DNA of 64,000 nucleotides from Lota lota. Lineage: Eukaryota > Chordata > Actinopteri > Gadiformes > Lotidae. A program made the position numbers and the translations under genes. The stretch is from NCBI GenBank assembly GCA_026745465.1, contig JACYXH010000745.1, forward strand, positions 19,000 through 82,999, written 5' to 3'. The notes below the pieces were generated by a model, which was not told the DNA's origin, did not search any database, and was given only the letters and a program-made list of their open reading frames with translations. Within the stretch, counting starts at the first letter, position 1. Each line of letters starts with the position of its first letter. Shown here one piece after another: positions 1 to 14,008 of the stretch.

Positions 1-1349
<1,349 letters not shown>

Positions 1350-3090
1350 CAATAAACAGATATGTTCTCTCTTCTTCTTCTTTTGTTGAATATTGGATCG
1401 GGGCTGGAGATTTATTCTTTATTATTCGTTGGTTCCTATAACTATATAAGTCTGATTATAAAGGGTAATGAAGGTTTAATAGAAGAGTTCTCAACAGCTT
1501 TATTCTTTATTATTCGTTGGTTCCTATAACTATATAAGCCTAATTATAAAGGGTAATGAACGTTTAATAGAAGAGTTCTCAACAGCTTTATTCTTTATTA
1601 TTCGTTGGTTCCTATAACTATATAAGCCTAATTATAAAGGGTAATGAAGGTGAAGAGTTCTCAACAGCTTTATTCTTTATTATTCGTTGGTTCCTATAAC
1701 TATAAAAGCATAATTATAAAGGGTAATGAAGGTTTAATAGAAGAGTTCTCAACAGCTTTATTCTTTATTATTCGTTGGTTCCTATAACTATAAAAGCATA
1801 ATTATAAAGGGTAATGAAGGTTTAATAGAAGAGATCTCAATAGTACAGCTGAATTTTTAAAACAGACATACTACATATTCTGTATTTTGTATATAGTGTC
1901 AGAGGACTTATTTCAAAATGCTAAATTGATTTATTTAATGCCACATTTATTAATTTCAGGGGACTTTTATTTCATAATGGTACATTTATTTATTTAATGC
2001 CACATTTATCTATTTCAGGGGACTTTTATTTCACAAAGCCACGTTTTTATTAAATGCTACCTTTTTTGTGGCATTAAATGAATAAATGTGGCATTATGAA
2101 ATAAGAGTCCCCTGAAATAAATACATTTGGCATTATTAAATAAATGTAGCATTAAATAAATAAATGTGGCATTAAATGAATAAATGTGGCATTATAAAAT
2201 AAAGTCCCCTGAAATAAATACATGTGGCACTATGAAATAAATTTGGCATTGAATAAATAAATCTTGCATTAAATGAATAAATGTGGCATTTAAATAAAAA
2301 TGTGGCATTAAATTAAAAAAGGTGGCATTATGAAATAAAAGTCCCTTGAAATAAATAAATGTTGCATTACATAAATAAAGGTAGCATAATGAAATAAAAG
2401 TTCCCTGAAATAAATAAATGTAGTATTAAATAAATAAATGTAGCATTTGGAAATAAGTCCCCTGACACTATATAAAAAATACAGAATATTTAGAGTATGT
2501 CTGTTTTGAGAACTCTTCTATTAAACCTTCATTACCCTTTATAATTAGGCTTATATAGTTATAGGAACCAACGAATAATAAAGAATAAAGCTGTTGAGAA
2601 CTCTTAAATTAAACCTTCAGTACTTTTTATAATTAGGCTTATATAGTTATAGGAAACAACTAATAATAAAGAATAAAGCTGTTGAGAACTCTTCTATTAA
2701 ACCTTCATTACCCTTTATATTTAGGCTTATATAGTTATAGGAACCAACGAATAATAAATAATAAAGCTGTTGAGAACTCTTCTATTAAACCTTCATTACC
2801 ATTTATAATTAGGCTTATATAGTTATAGGAACCAACGAATAATAAAGAATAAAGCTGTTGAGAACTCTTCTATTAAACCTTCATTACCCTTTATAATTAG
2901 GCTTATATAGTTATAGGAACCAACGAATAATAAAGAATAAAGCTGTTGAGAACTCTTCTATTAAACCTTCATTACCCTTTATAATCAGACTTATATAGTT
3001 ATAGGAACCAACGAATAATAAATAATAAAGCTCCAGCCCCGATCCAACATTCAACAAAAGAAGAAGAAGAGAGAACAGATCTGTTTATTC
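1350..3090. repeat. Foldback palindrome with tandem-repeat arms, copy 1
   Basis: The left arm (from about 1,350) has the end sequence gttgaatattggatcgggg, then about five ~88-bp units running to about 1,850 and beginning ctttattctttattattcg. AT-rich units with the core taatgccacatttatt follow to about 2,060. The core then flips to aataaatgtggcatta, and the 88-bp units run in reverse complement from about 2,510 to 3,030. The right end mirrors the left end to about 3,090. The whole can fold into one hairpin of about 1.7 kb. Further copies are at 16,085-17,345 and 28,150-29,320. No ORF is present, so it is non-autonomous if mobile. Confidence 0.8.
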
Positions 3091-3889
3091 AACGGTCACA
3101 AAAAAGCAAGTTAAAAGACGTTCACTTTTAAACCATGCGTGAATGTCTTTCCAACGCCAACCATAGACATCTTTTAAACATCTTTTCTATGGAAACAAGC
3201 TCATTGGGCAACAAGCAAGTGAACAGAAGAAGATAGAGACCCAAACCCACTAAATGAACACAAGACATAATAAAAGGTTAATTTAAGGTAGGTTTGTTAA
3301 ACCGTATTCATCCTTTCACCACAGTGACTGAATGACTCAGAGAACTGGAGACACACTTGCTGTCACTACACTGTGTCTTGCATTTCAACACCATTACGGT
3401 GGAGTTTAGCTTTGGGTGGAGGTGTGTGAAGTGTGGAGGACAGGTGCAGTGATGCACAGCCAACAATAGACCTAACAAAACAATAATCATCTTTAGTTAA
3501 GTATTGGTTATTTGAATGACTTCAACAGACAGCCCTTATTGTTCCTGGTCTGTTTCCTGATTTGATCCATGGTGTTTCTGAACGCGATTTGGCCAGATTC
3601 GATTTTCTAACCATTTTCCCAACACTGAAGTGTGTGTATGTGTATGTGTGTGTGCGCCTGTGTGTGTCTGTGTCTGTGTGTGTGCGCCTGTGTGTCTGTG
3701 TGCTCGCCTGTGTGTGTTTGTGTGCCTGTGTGTGTGTGTGTGTGTCTGTGTGCGCGTCTGCGTGTGTGCGTGTCTGTGTGAAAAAAATAAACAATGTTAA
3801 TTAGTTAAATAAGTCACTTCTCTTCCAAGGCGCGGGCATCAACCAGTAGAAACAGAGTGAAGCATTTGAGCCACTGCAGCATTCAGAGT

Positions 3890-3890
<1 letters not shown>
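3091..3890. other. Non-coding stretch with GT-rich tract
   Basis: I see no gene here. A GT-rich imperfect tract lies at 3,630-3,780. The segment 3,780-3,870 matches 26,440-26,525 in reverse complement, so it is part of the regional duplication. Confidence 0.5.
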
Positions 3891-5282
<1,392 letters not shown>

Positions 5283-5290
<8 letters not shown>

Positions 5291-5936
5291 TGACCACTCC
5301 TAGACATGTCCACTACCTTCTAGAATACAGCTTGACCACTCCTAGACCTGTCCACTACCTTCTAGTATACAGCTTGACCACTCCTAGACATGTCCACTAC
5401 CTTCTAGTATACAGCTTGACCACTCTAGACATGTCCACTACCTTCTAGCATACAGCTTGACCACTCCTAGACATGTCCACTACCTTCTAGAATACAGCTT
5501 GACCACTCCTAGACATGTCCACTACCTTCTAGAATACAGCTTGACCACTCCTAGACATGTCCACTACCTTCTAGAATACAGCTTGACCACTCCTAGACAT
5601 GTCCACTACCTTCTAGAATACAGCTTGACCACTCCTAGACATGTCCACTACCTTCTAGTATACGGCTTGACCACTCCTAGACATGTCCACTACCTTCTAG
5701 CATACAGCTTGACCACTCCTAGACATGTCCACTACCTTCTAGTATACAGCTTGACCACTCCTAGACATGTCCACTACCTTCTAGTATACAGCTTGACCAC
5801 TCCTAGACATGTCCACTACCTTCTAGAATACAGCTTGACCACTCCTAGACATGTCCACTACCTTCTAGTATACAGCTTGACCACTGCTAGACATGTCCAC
5901 TACCTTGTAGTATACAGCTTGACCACTCCTAGACAT
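5283..5936. repeat. 42-bp minisatellite array 1
   Basis: About 16 units of 42 bp with core cttgaccactcctagacatg. Because 42 is a multiple of three, it gives long stop-free frames (YSLTTPRHVHYLLE per unit) with no start context, splice sites or domain. It lies 0.3 kb upstream of the lectin gene. A second, longer array of the same unit is at 23,930-25,000 in front of a lectin promoter copy that lacks the gene. Confidence 0.92.
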
Positions 5937-6076
5937 GACGCTATCTGCTTTATTCTGCCTGTACATGTCTATATGTATCTTAATACGATATAAATATAAT
6001 GTGGTGTGTGTGTGTGTGTGTGTGTTGTGTGTGTGTGTGTGTGTGTGTGCATGCGTGCATGCATGAGTGTGTGTGT

Positions 6077-6245
6077 AAAATGATGGTGTCTGATAAGAGC
6101 ACAAGAAAAACATTTCCTGACAGTGATGGTTCAGATTGCAAGCTGATGATTGGTCAGAATTCAAACATGTGACATCCTTTTTCCAGCTGATATAGCAGAG
6201 CTGAAGCCTGAGAGCAGAAGCAGTGGAAGCTGACAGAGAGGAACC
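6077..6245 (+). promoter_or_regulatory. Lectin gene upstream and 5' UTR region
   Basis: The block from the end of the TG run to the lectin ATG contains a TATA-like gatatagc at about 6,189 followed by a purine-rich leader ending gaaccATGG, a good Kozak context. Positions 6,077-6,204 are repeated at 25,057-25,184 after the same 42-bp minisatellite, which marks the extent of the duplicated upstream region. The transcription start is not determined from sequence. Confidence 0.5.
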
Positions 6246-6662
6246 ATGGACCCCATCTATGAACTGGACCCTGGACCCACTGAGGAACCTGAGGACACGT
6301 CTTTGGACCAGGAGGAGACCAGGAAGAGAAGATTTGGTAGGTGCCCTTTTTAGAGAATTTAAAAGAAATAATCCAGTAAAAAGGATCCAGTAAATAATCG
6401 ACATACATTTAAGATTTACATTTATCAAATGTTTTTAGTCAAAATGACCAGCCTAATGAACCATTGTGTATTGTATTACAAGCATAGACAGATTTATTCT
6501 CCAAAATAACATGTGTTTGTTCTAGAGTCTAGAACATACACATGTCGTCATGTTGTCATTCTTATTAGAATATTATTTCTTGTTAACTGTTGTCAGCTGT
6601 ACAAAGGGGTAGCACTAGAACTGGCTCAAACTATTTCACACAACTCTCATTCAACGCAAGGG

Positions 6663-6741
<79 letters not shown>

Positions 6742-6771
6742 CAAGTGAGAACATTAAGAATAGCAACTGTA

Positions 6772-6848
<77 letters not shown>

Positions 6849-6879
6849 GCAAGTGAGAACATTAAGAACTGCAACTGTA

Positions 6880-6910
<31 letters not shown>

Positions 6911-6938
6911 GCAAGTGAGAACATTAAGAATAACTGTA

Positions 6939-6988
<50 letters not shown>

Positions 6989-7026
6989 ACACGCAGCAAG
7001 TGAGAACATTAAGAACTGCAACTGTA

Positions 7027-7074
<48 letters not shown>

Positions 7075-7109
7075 ACACGCAGCAAGTGAGAACATTAAGA
7101 ATAACTGTA

Positions 7110-7161
<52 letters not shown>

Positions 7162-7196
7162 ACACGCAGCAAGTGAGAACTATAAGAATAACTGTA

Positions 7197-7254
<58 letters not shown>

Positions 7255-8234
7255 TTACAACATTAAGAATATCAACTATATTTCATTCAAACACACACAC
7301 AGCAAGTGATGTCCGTCACGTTTTGTTAGGAAAGAAATCGACTGGTTTGTCTTTCAGCACTGCGTGTTTGGCTGTAAGATGTCGTTTGAGATGCGGTGGT
7401 TTCATGGCTTCATTGCTAAGAACATCACCACACACTGTGGCCTGGGCTCTTCCTCCGTCCCGCTCCAGCTCAATCCAAATTGGACGTATTTCGAGTCACA
7501 TTTCCTTACTGTCTTGCACCGTAGGTGCTAGCAGGTGCTGTGTAGACTTCACTGGTGCTGCTGAAGCAGCCACCAGCACCTCGGCTCACTGTGGTCCACT
7601 TCAGTTTCTACTGGTCTGCTCCAAATATTCTCCTCCTGATCGGCACTTCTTCCAAATAGTTACCGTTTGGAGCCACCATAAGTCAGTGTTTTGAGCCATT
7701 CATAATTTTAGTCACAGCTTAGCTTGTCATTGTGGATGTTTGCGCGCGCTATAACCTGACCTTTTTTTCTGAGATTCCTCCGTGTATCACTAAATGGCGC
7801 ACGCGTCCCATCAGTGGTACGCAAACCATAGTTTGAGAACCAATGTTCCAGACAAACAGCACACATTTACGTTTCCAGAACAAACGACCTGTGATTACAG
7901 CCATGAGTTACAGACTATTACTAGGCATCTCAAGTAGTTGTGTATTTCATGATATATGTTTGGTTCAGTATTTTCATTACTTATGAACATAGTGGTAGTG
8001 CAACGTAACACTAGAGTGCCAATGGGTTTTTTAATCCACATTTTAGTATTTTAATAAAGGCTACTCATTTAACTGAAGGGACTTATGGATTTAACACAAT
8101 TACATAGTTTGTAATTAATATGAACATTATCCCAAAATGCATATCCTAATATTTTCTGTGCATGCCGTTGTGAATGTTTCTTGAAGATGGGGAGGGATTC
8201 TGCAGACAGTAGGGAGACTGTCTGGACTGTGAAT

Positions 8235-8318
<84 letters not shown>

Positions 8319-10024
8319 TACTCCTGAACAGCTCTAAAGTCGCACACCATTGTCACTGTGAGCTTCGGACTGCTGAGTATTCTCGTAATCTTCCTGCGCT
8401 TCAGTGAGTCTAAATCATATCATCCTGAATATAATTACAATATAAATAGTTTTAATAATATTAATGATTATAATAATAGCAGGGATAATGCTAATTATTG
8501 TTATTAGAATTAATAATAATATTAATAATAATAATATAATAATAATAATAATGTCATGTTTTCTTTCAAGGGGATGGACTTTGTGTTTGATTGGCTCTGG
8601 GTCCTGTTATATTTAGAGACGATGTTGTTGTATTTTTGAGCTGATTTCTTCTGTACTCCTCTGTCCTGTCCTAGACTCAGCGACACCTTGTATGGAGGGA
8701 AGGGAGCACTTAATGGATGAACTTGGTGAGTGTTTTACAAAAGTTGTGAAAGTACATCATGTTATTATTAAACTTTCTTTGAAAAATACTTACTTAATAA
8801 TACTAATATTAATAATACTTTTGTGATTTATGTTTCAACATCCCTCATCTTTACAACGTAATTTATTTTTATATTGTCAGGCTAACAGAGCATAGACAGT
8901 GTTCAACTACTACCAAATAAATTAAATAAAGGATGTTCCCCATCTGGCAGCATGGTGGTACTGCAGGTGTTGTTAGTCTCCTCCTCCAACAGGGGGAGCA
9001 GTAGAGTCAGTACAGAGGAGCTTATCTTTGTTATGAGCTCCATTAAGCTAGGTTTACAGTTCTACTTAAGGCAGTTCCGTGAAGACAGACTATTGTGGTC
9101 TACTACACAATGTCAGGTTTATGTTGTGGTCTACTACACAAGGTAATGTTTATATTGTGGTCTACTACAAAAGGTCAGTTTTCTGTTGTGGTCTACTAAG
9201 ATCAGGTTTCTATTGTAGTCTAATAAGGTTATGTTTCTATTGTTGAATACTAAGGTGATGTTTATATTGTGGTCTACTAAGGTCATGTTTCTATTGTGGT
9301 CTACTAAGGTCAAGTTTCTATTGTGGTCTACTACACAAGGTCAGGTCTCAGGGTTGTGTGTCACAAGTAATGAAGACAGTAAGATAAGCAGTTCTGTGTT
9401 TGTGAAGGATTTTCTTTTACATTCAACAGATGATTTGACACGACTGGGCTGGCTGTTTTTCGACCGGAGTCTCTACTTTATTTCTACTACTGAGAGGAGC
9501 TGGACAGACAGTAGAGAAGACTGTCTGCAAAGAAACGCAGACCTGGTAGTTATCAACAGCAGAGAAGAACAGGTGTGTGTGTATGTGTGTGTGTGGGGTA
9601 CAACATCATTCAGTCAGCTGTGTTGTCATGACAACAGATGCTATTACTATTGGAAACAGGGGTTTGTCAGCAGATTGAGGGGTCCTACCTGGATTGGACT
9701 GAGTGATCGAGACAAAGAGGGGATCTTCAAGTGGGTGGATGGTACCCACATGACTTCAAGGTAAGGCTGATGACTCTATTCAGCATCATCTCTTCTCTGA
9801 GAGTGACAGAGTGACATCACCTCAACACTGGGCTCAACTTGGTATTCCTTGTGGTTCTCAGTTGGAGACAAGGTGAACCAAACGATGACGGTGGAGCAGA
9901 ACACTGTGTAGCATGGGATGGCAGCTTGTCTGAAGAACCGTGTGACAGACTGCACTACTGGATCTGTGAGAAGGTCTTAGTCCTGGAACATCCGGAAGCT
10001 GACCTGAACAAAGAGGGTCCGTAG
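6246..10024 (+). CDS. Type II transmembrane C-type lectin-like receptor (6 exons, 206 aa)
   Basis: Coding exons by splice sites and phase: 6,246-6,336; 8,332-8,403; 8,675-8,725; 9,430-9,572; 9,660-9,760; 9,862-10,024. They total 621 nt, and all phases agree. Residues 1-35 are cytoplasmic, acidic then basic (RKRRF). About 36-52 form one membrane helix ([15 protein letters not shown]). A very short neck follows, then a C-type lectin domain at about 78-195. The domain shows GWLFF, WIGL followed by SDRDKEG, four cysteines in the canonical positions and the terminal WICEK. An EPN sugar-specificity motif is at about 158-160, but the usual WND calcium motif before the third cysteine is replaced (LSEEPC). 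The family comprises surface pattern-recognition or adhesion receptors such as CD209- or asialoglycoprotein-receptor-like proteins. The exact orthologue is not assignable. The loss of WND makes calcium-dependent sugar binding uncertain. Introns are full of satellites. The frame is intact, so it may be functional. Confidence 0.85.
6664..7315. repeat. Compound CA microsatellite / ~33-bp repeat in lectin intron 1
   Basis: About eight blocks of (CA)n are separated by a conserved spacer with core gcaagtgagaacattaag. The spacers are nearly identical while the CA lengths differ. The forward open frame of 393 codons spanning it (HTHTHT runs) is an artefact. Confidence 0.9.
7316..8330. other. Lectin intron 1, remaining part
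   Basis: The intron continues without recognisable exons and ends in a (GT)n tract at about 8,239-8,316 that runs up to 15 bp from the exon 2 acceptor. A GT tract so close to an acceptor could influence splicing. Confidence 0.5.
8332..8403 (+). CDS. Lectin gene exon 2: transmembrane segment
   Basis: The 72-nt exon lies between acceptor cctgaacag and donor gtgagt, with phase 1 at both ends. It encodes the membrane helix of the lectin receptor, preceded by basic residues, which fits type II (N-in) topology. It is too short to be found by ORF length. Confidence 0.82.
8430..8560. repeat. AT-rich ATT/AAT trinucleotide tract (lectin intron 2)
   Basis: Imperfect taataataat runs in both orientations lie just after the exon 2 donor region. 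Confidence 0.75.
8675..8725 (+). CDS. Lectin gene exon 3: short neck
   Basis: The 51-nt exon lies between acceptor ctgtcctag and donor gtgagt, with phase 1 at both ends. It encodes 17 residues including one cysteine ([15 protein letters not shown]). No coiled coil is visible, so the receptor stalk is unusually short. Because the exon is symmetric it could be skipped without breaking the frame. Confidence 0.72.
9080..9350. repeat. Irregular tandem repeat (lectin intron 3)
   Basis: Imperfect units with core ttgtggtctactacacaagg or its shorter form are repeated about eight times. They give two stop-free frames with no coding features. Confidence 0.75.
9430..10024 (+). CDS. Lectin gene exons 4-6: C-type lectin domain
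   Basis: Three exons (9,430-9,572; 9,660-9,760; 9,862-10,024) encode the carbohydrate-recognition fold, split at the positions usual for fish CTLD genes. Exon 4 has [13 protein letters not shown] and the first domain cysteine, exon 5 has WIGL and FKWVDGT, and exon 6 has EPN and the last three cysteines. The stop is TAG at 10,022-10,024. The first long-form cysteine pair is absent, so this is a short-form domain. Confidence 0.87.
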
Positions 10025-10259
10025 ACTTTGTTTGTGTTCATGAGATGAGAATGGTTTCTCCTTTCTATTCTCTGTGCAGTAGATACAGTATATATAGTCT
10101 TTATGAATGGAAAGGTGGTTGGATGTGTGTACCTCTGATCAGGGTCTGTGTCTACTAGTGATGCAGGGTTGAGGTATTTTCTCACCTGAATCCTCATCTT
10201 GCTGTAACTGCACCCGACCGCTACTCAGACCGCCGTTTGTAAACTAGAGAAAATGACCC

Positions 10260-11640
10260 CCCCCCCCCCACTATTATAAAATGGTGCCCCATGAGGCGAA
10301 AGTAGTAGTAGTATAATTCATTATTAATTTCAAGCTGTTTTTCAATAATATAATTTGTCTAAATTGTTGCCATCTTTTTCAGCACATGAGAACAGCCTTT
10401 TATCTGTAATTCATTTGGATTAAAGCACCAATCAACTAACTGCATTCTTTCCTTATCCAGCTGAAATATTACAAAATAAACAGGCATTTGCATGTGAACA
10501 TTAATAAAGAATACAACAGGCGCAGATTAGGCTATAATAAAACATGTATCCTATTGTAAAATAACTCAGAATACAATGTGCATGTAATGTAAATAGAATA
10601 TTCTGTCCAACACATAATATATTCTGAAAAAAATCATGTAGGACTTTGTAGGACAGCCTATAATGGCTTTAAAAGATATATAATACCAATATTAGTGTTC
10701 TCCTCCACAAGCTCCGCCCCCGACTCGTTTATCTCTGAGCTGGAGTGTCTTCCCCTCCCTGGGAAATCTTTGTAGATACTGCTGTGATATTCAAGGCAGG
10801 CGAGAAAACTGGGTCTGAATCTTCTGGGTCGCCCTCTAGTGGACAGGTATTAGAGAGAGTGAAGGGAGTGTTTTGATGGTGCATCTCTAGATACGTGTTG
10901 TACAACGTTCACTCATCTCGTCCTGCTTTCTTCTGGTTCAGTGAGGCCCCCGAAGGAGGAGGCCCCCAGCATCACAGAGTTCCACTCCTCTACCAAGGTG
11001 TTGCCCGTGGGCCACACGGCCCAATTCTCCTGCGATGCCGGCGGCACGCCGGAGCCCACCGTCGAGTGGCTACACAACGGCAGGCCCCTGGAGAGGGACA
11101 GCACAGACAACCAATCAGAGCCTGCGGCCTGGGTGGAGAGGGGGTTCCTCTTCGTCAGAGGTGTGAAGTCTGGTGTGAACATGGTCTGCTGCATGGCGAC
11201 CAACAGCGCTGGCTCGGCCAATCACACCGCAGAGCTGCTCGTTGTTGGTAAGATCTGGATCCAATGAGAGATGTTTGTTGTTGATGTATTCATAACATTG
11301 TTGTTGATATATTCATAACATTGTTGTTGATGTATTCATAACATTGTTGTTTATGTATTCATAACATTATTGTTGTTGATATATTCATAACATTGTTGTT
11401 GATATATTCATAACATTGTTGTTGATGTATTCATAACATTGTTGTTAATGTATTTATAACATTATGGTTTATATATTCATAACATTGTTGTTGATGTATT
11501 CATAACATTGTTGTTGATATATTTATAACATTGTTGTTGATGTATTCATAAAAGTGTTGATAATATATTCATAACATTGTAGAAATATTCTTAACATTGT
11601 TGTTAATGTATTCATAACATAGATAGATAGATGGGTTAGG
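10260..11640. repeat. Ig-exon segmental duplication, copy 1
   Basis: From the C-run at 10,260 to the GATA motif at about 11,630 this matches 11,655-13,165 almost base for base, apart from small indels and a longer satellite in copy 2. Each copy contains one Ig exon followed by a 23-bp minisatellite (core attcataacattgttgttg). The offset between the two exons is 1,405 bp. Confidence 0.9.
10942..11247 (+). CDS. Immunoglobulin (I-set-like) domain exon, copy 1
   Basis: The 306-nt exon lies between acceptor tctggttcag and donor gtaagatc, phase 1 at both ends, the usual form of a shuffled Ig-domain exon. The translation has an Ig pattern: AQFSCDAGGTPEPTVEWLHN (strand B cysteine and strand C tryptophan), then VCCMATNSAGSANHTAELL (strand F cysteine and G strand). 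A second cysteine next to the strand-F one is unusual. I-set domains like this occur in receptor tyrosine kinases and muscle Ig proteins, and I cannot place it further. No start, signal peptide or membrane exon is visible nearby. It may belong to a gene with other exons outside the obvious ones, or be an exon fragment moved by duplication. Confidence 0.75.
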
Positions 11641-11655
11641 GTTAGGGTTTTTTTC
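11630..11655. other. Duplication junction with two telomere-like repeats
   Basis: Between the short GATA run closing copy 1 and the C-run opening copy 2 lies gggttagggttagggttt, about two and a half TTAGGG units. No such sequence occurs at the outer ends of the duplication, so it behaves like filler at the joint. Confidence 0.65.
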
Positions 11656-13158
11656 CCCCCAACTATTATAAAATGGTGCCCCATGAGGCGAAAGTAGTAG
11701 TAGTATAATTCATTATTAATTTCAAGCTGTTTTTCAATAATATAATTTGTCTAAATTGTTGCCATCTTTTTCAGCACATGAGAACAGCCTTTTATCTGTA
11801 ATTCATTTGGATTAAAGCACCAATCAACTAACTGCATTCTTTCCTTATCCAGCTGAAATATTACAAAATAAACAGGCATTTGCATGTGAACATTAATAAA
11901 GAATATAACAGGCGCAGATTAGGCTATAATAAAACATGTATCCTATTGTAAAATAACTCAGAATACAATGTGCATGTAATGTAAATACAATATTCTGTCC
12001 AACACATAATATATTCTGAAAAAAATCATGTAGGACTTTGTAGGACAGCCTATAATGGCTTTAAAAGATATATAATACCAATATTAGTGTTCTCCTCCGC
12101 AAGCTCCGCCCCCGACTCGTTTATCTCTGAGCTGGAGTGTCTTCCCCTCCCTGGGAAATCTTTGTAGATACTGCTGTGATATTCAATCATGTATGAAAAG
12201 GCAGGCGAGAAAACTGGGTCTGAATCTTCTGGGTCGCCCTCTAGTGGACAGGTATTAGAGAGAGGGAAGGGAGTGTTTTGATGGTGCATCTCTAGATACG
12301 TGTTGTACAACGTTCACTCATCTCATCCTGGTTTCTTCTGGTTCAGTGAGGCCCCCGAAGGAGGAGGCCCCCAGCATCACAGAGTTCCACTCCTCTACCA
12401 AGGTGTTGCCCGTGGGCCACACGGCCCAATTCTCCTGCGATGCCGGCGGCACGCCGGAGCCCACCGTCGAGTGGCTACACAACGGCAGGCCCCTGGAGAG
12501 GGACAGCACAGACAACCAATCAGAGCCTGCGGCCTGGGTGGAGAGGGGGTTCCTCTTCGTCAGAGGTGTGAAGTCTGGTGTGAACACGGTCTGCTGCATG
12601 GCGACCAACAGCGCTGGCTCGGCCAATCACACCGCAGAGCTGCTTGTTGTTGGTAAGATCTGGATCCAATGAGAGATGTTTGTTGTTGATGTATTCATAA
12701 CATTGTTGTTGATGTATTCATAACATTGTTGATGATGTATTCATAAGATTGTTGTTGGTGTATTCATAACATTGTTATTGATATATTCATAACAATGTTG
12801 TTGATGTATTCATAACATTGTTGATGTATTCAGAACATTGTTGTTGATATATTCATAACATTGTTGTTTATGTATTCATAACATTGTTGTTTATGTATTC
12901 ATAACATTATTGTTGTTGATATATTCATAACATTGTTGTTGATATATTCATAACATTGTTGTTGATGTATTCATAACATTGTTGTTAATGTATTTATAAC
13001 ATTATGGTTTATATATTCATAACATTGTTGTTGATGTATTCATAACATTGTTGTTGATATATTTATAACATTGTTGTTGATGTATTCATAAAAATGTTGA
13101 TAATATATTCATAACATTGTAGAAATATTCTTAACATTGTTGTTAATGTATTCATAAC

Positions 13159-13165
<7 letters not shown>
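11656..13165. repeat. Ig-exon segmental duplication, copy 2
   Basis: The second copy of the 1.4-kb unit. It carries a longer 23-bp minisatellite (about 12,675-13,165) and is followed by a (GATA)n run at 13,160-13,230. Confidence 0.9.
12347..12652 (+). CDS. Immunoglobulin (I-set-like) domain exon, copy 2
   Basis: It has the same splice sites and phase (1-1) as the exon at 10,942-11,247. By eye only two bases differ: one changes Met to Thr next to the strand-F cysteines and one is silent. If both exons are spliced into one transcript the frame is kept, adding a second Ig domain. The very low divergence shows the duplication is recent or homogenised. Confidence 0.75.
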
Positions 13166-13229
<64 letters not shown>

Positions 13230-13230
13230 C
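13160..13230. repeat. (GATA)n microsatellite
   Basis: About 16 uninterrupted GATA units at the right end of the Ig duplication. Confidence 0.95.
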
Positions 13231-14008
13231 ATATCTATATGTAAATATATAAAATAGTTATTTTTAGTTTTAGGATCATTTCAAGCCCCCCCTCCATACG
13301 TTCAAAGTCACGTGTCTTACTGGAATTAAGTGGGTCGTGTTTCCAATGAGAGCGCTCACACCAGCACCATACAGCACATACAGCCACTGTAGAACTTCCA
13401 GCACTGCACCAAACCTTCAGAACCAGAGCTGACACTTCTTTCTACTGCGCGTCTGGTGTGCATTGAAGCTCTGCTGTAACTGAGTCACCTTTCTCCATCA
13501 CCAGCCATCTTAAACACAGAACCAGACCTGAATCATCCGACGTGTCTTTCTACTGCGCGTCTGGTGTTGTCTGCTCCGCTTTACATTGAAGCTCTGCTGT
13601 AACCCAGTCAGACTCGGACCGAGAGCGGATCTGAAAGACAAACACTTCCTCCACACAGCACTGACTCCTGATATTTTCGTTTCGCTTTTTGAAGCGTTAT
13701 TCCAATAAAACGTGTTTTGAACCGTTCAGAAATTAATGGGAAAAAAACGAGGCTGCCCAGTAAATATCCGCGTGGCGGGAAAAGCTCTGTGGCGGCACAG
13801 CGCTTCTTGTACATTGTGTGGGAAGAACCTCATTATATATATACACATATATATATTATAGCTCTTATTACTGGTAGGCTAGTGCTGTTTATTCTCATTG
13901 GATAATAATAATAAAACACCAAACATCTGCTCTGTGGGGACGGTGGAAACGCCTCATCAGTGTGTTCCTGTGTGTTCAGCAGCTAATCATGTCTTGTTCT
14001 CCCATCAG
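13231..14008. other. Non-coding stretch with a ~100-bp duplicated block
   Basis: The block around 13,438-13,490 (tttctactgcgcgtctggtg, then tgaagctctgctgtaac) recurs at about 13,545-13,605. No exon is recognised. The last ~40 bp before 14,009 match the intron sequence before the B30.2 exon at 44,070, so homology to the complete NLR gene starts there. Confidence 0.55.

Noticed and set aside
6246-6290. An ITIM in the lectin tail (IYELDP)
   Set aside because: The leucine is at +2 rather than +3 after the tyrosine, so it does not fit the ITIM spacing.
6513-7694. A 393-codon forward frame across lectin intron 1
   Set aside because: It is made of HTHT runs from (CA)n with no recognisable domain, and it lies between two lectin exons that join in phase.
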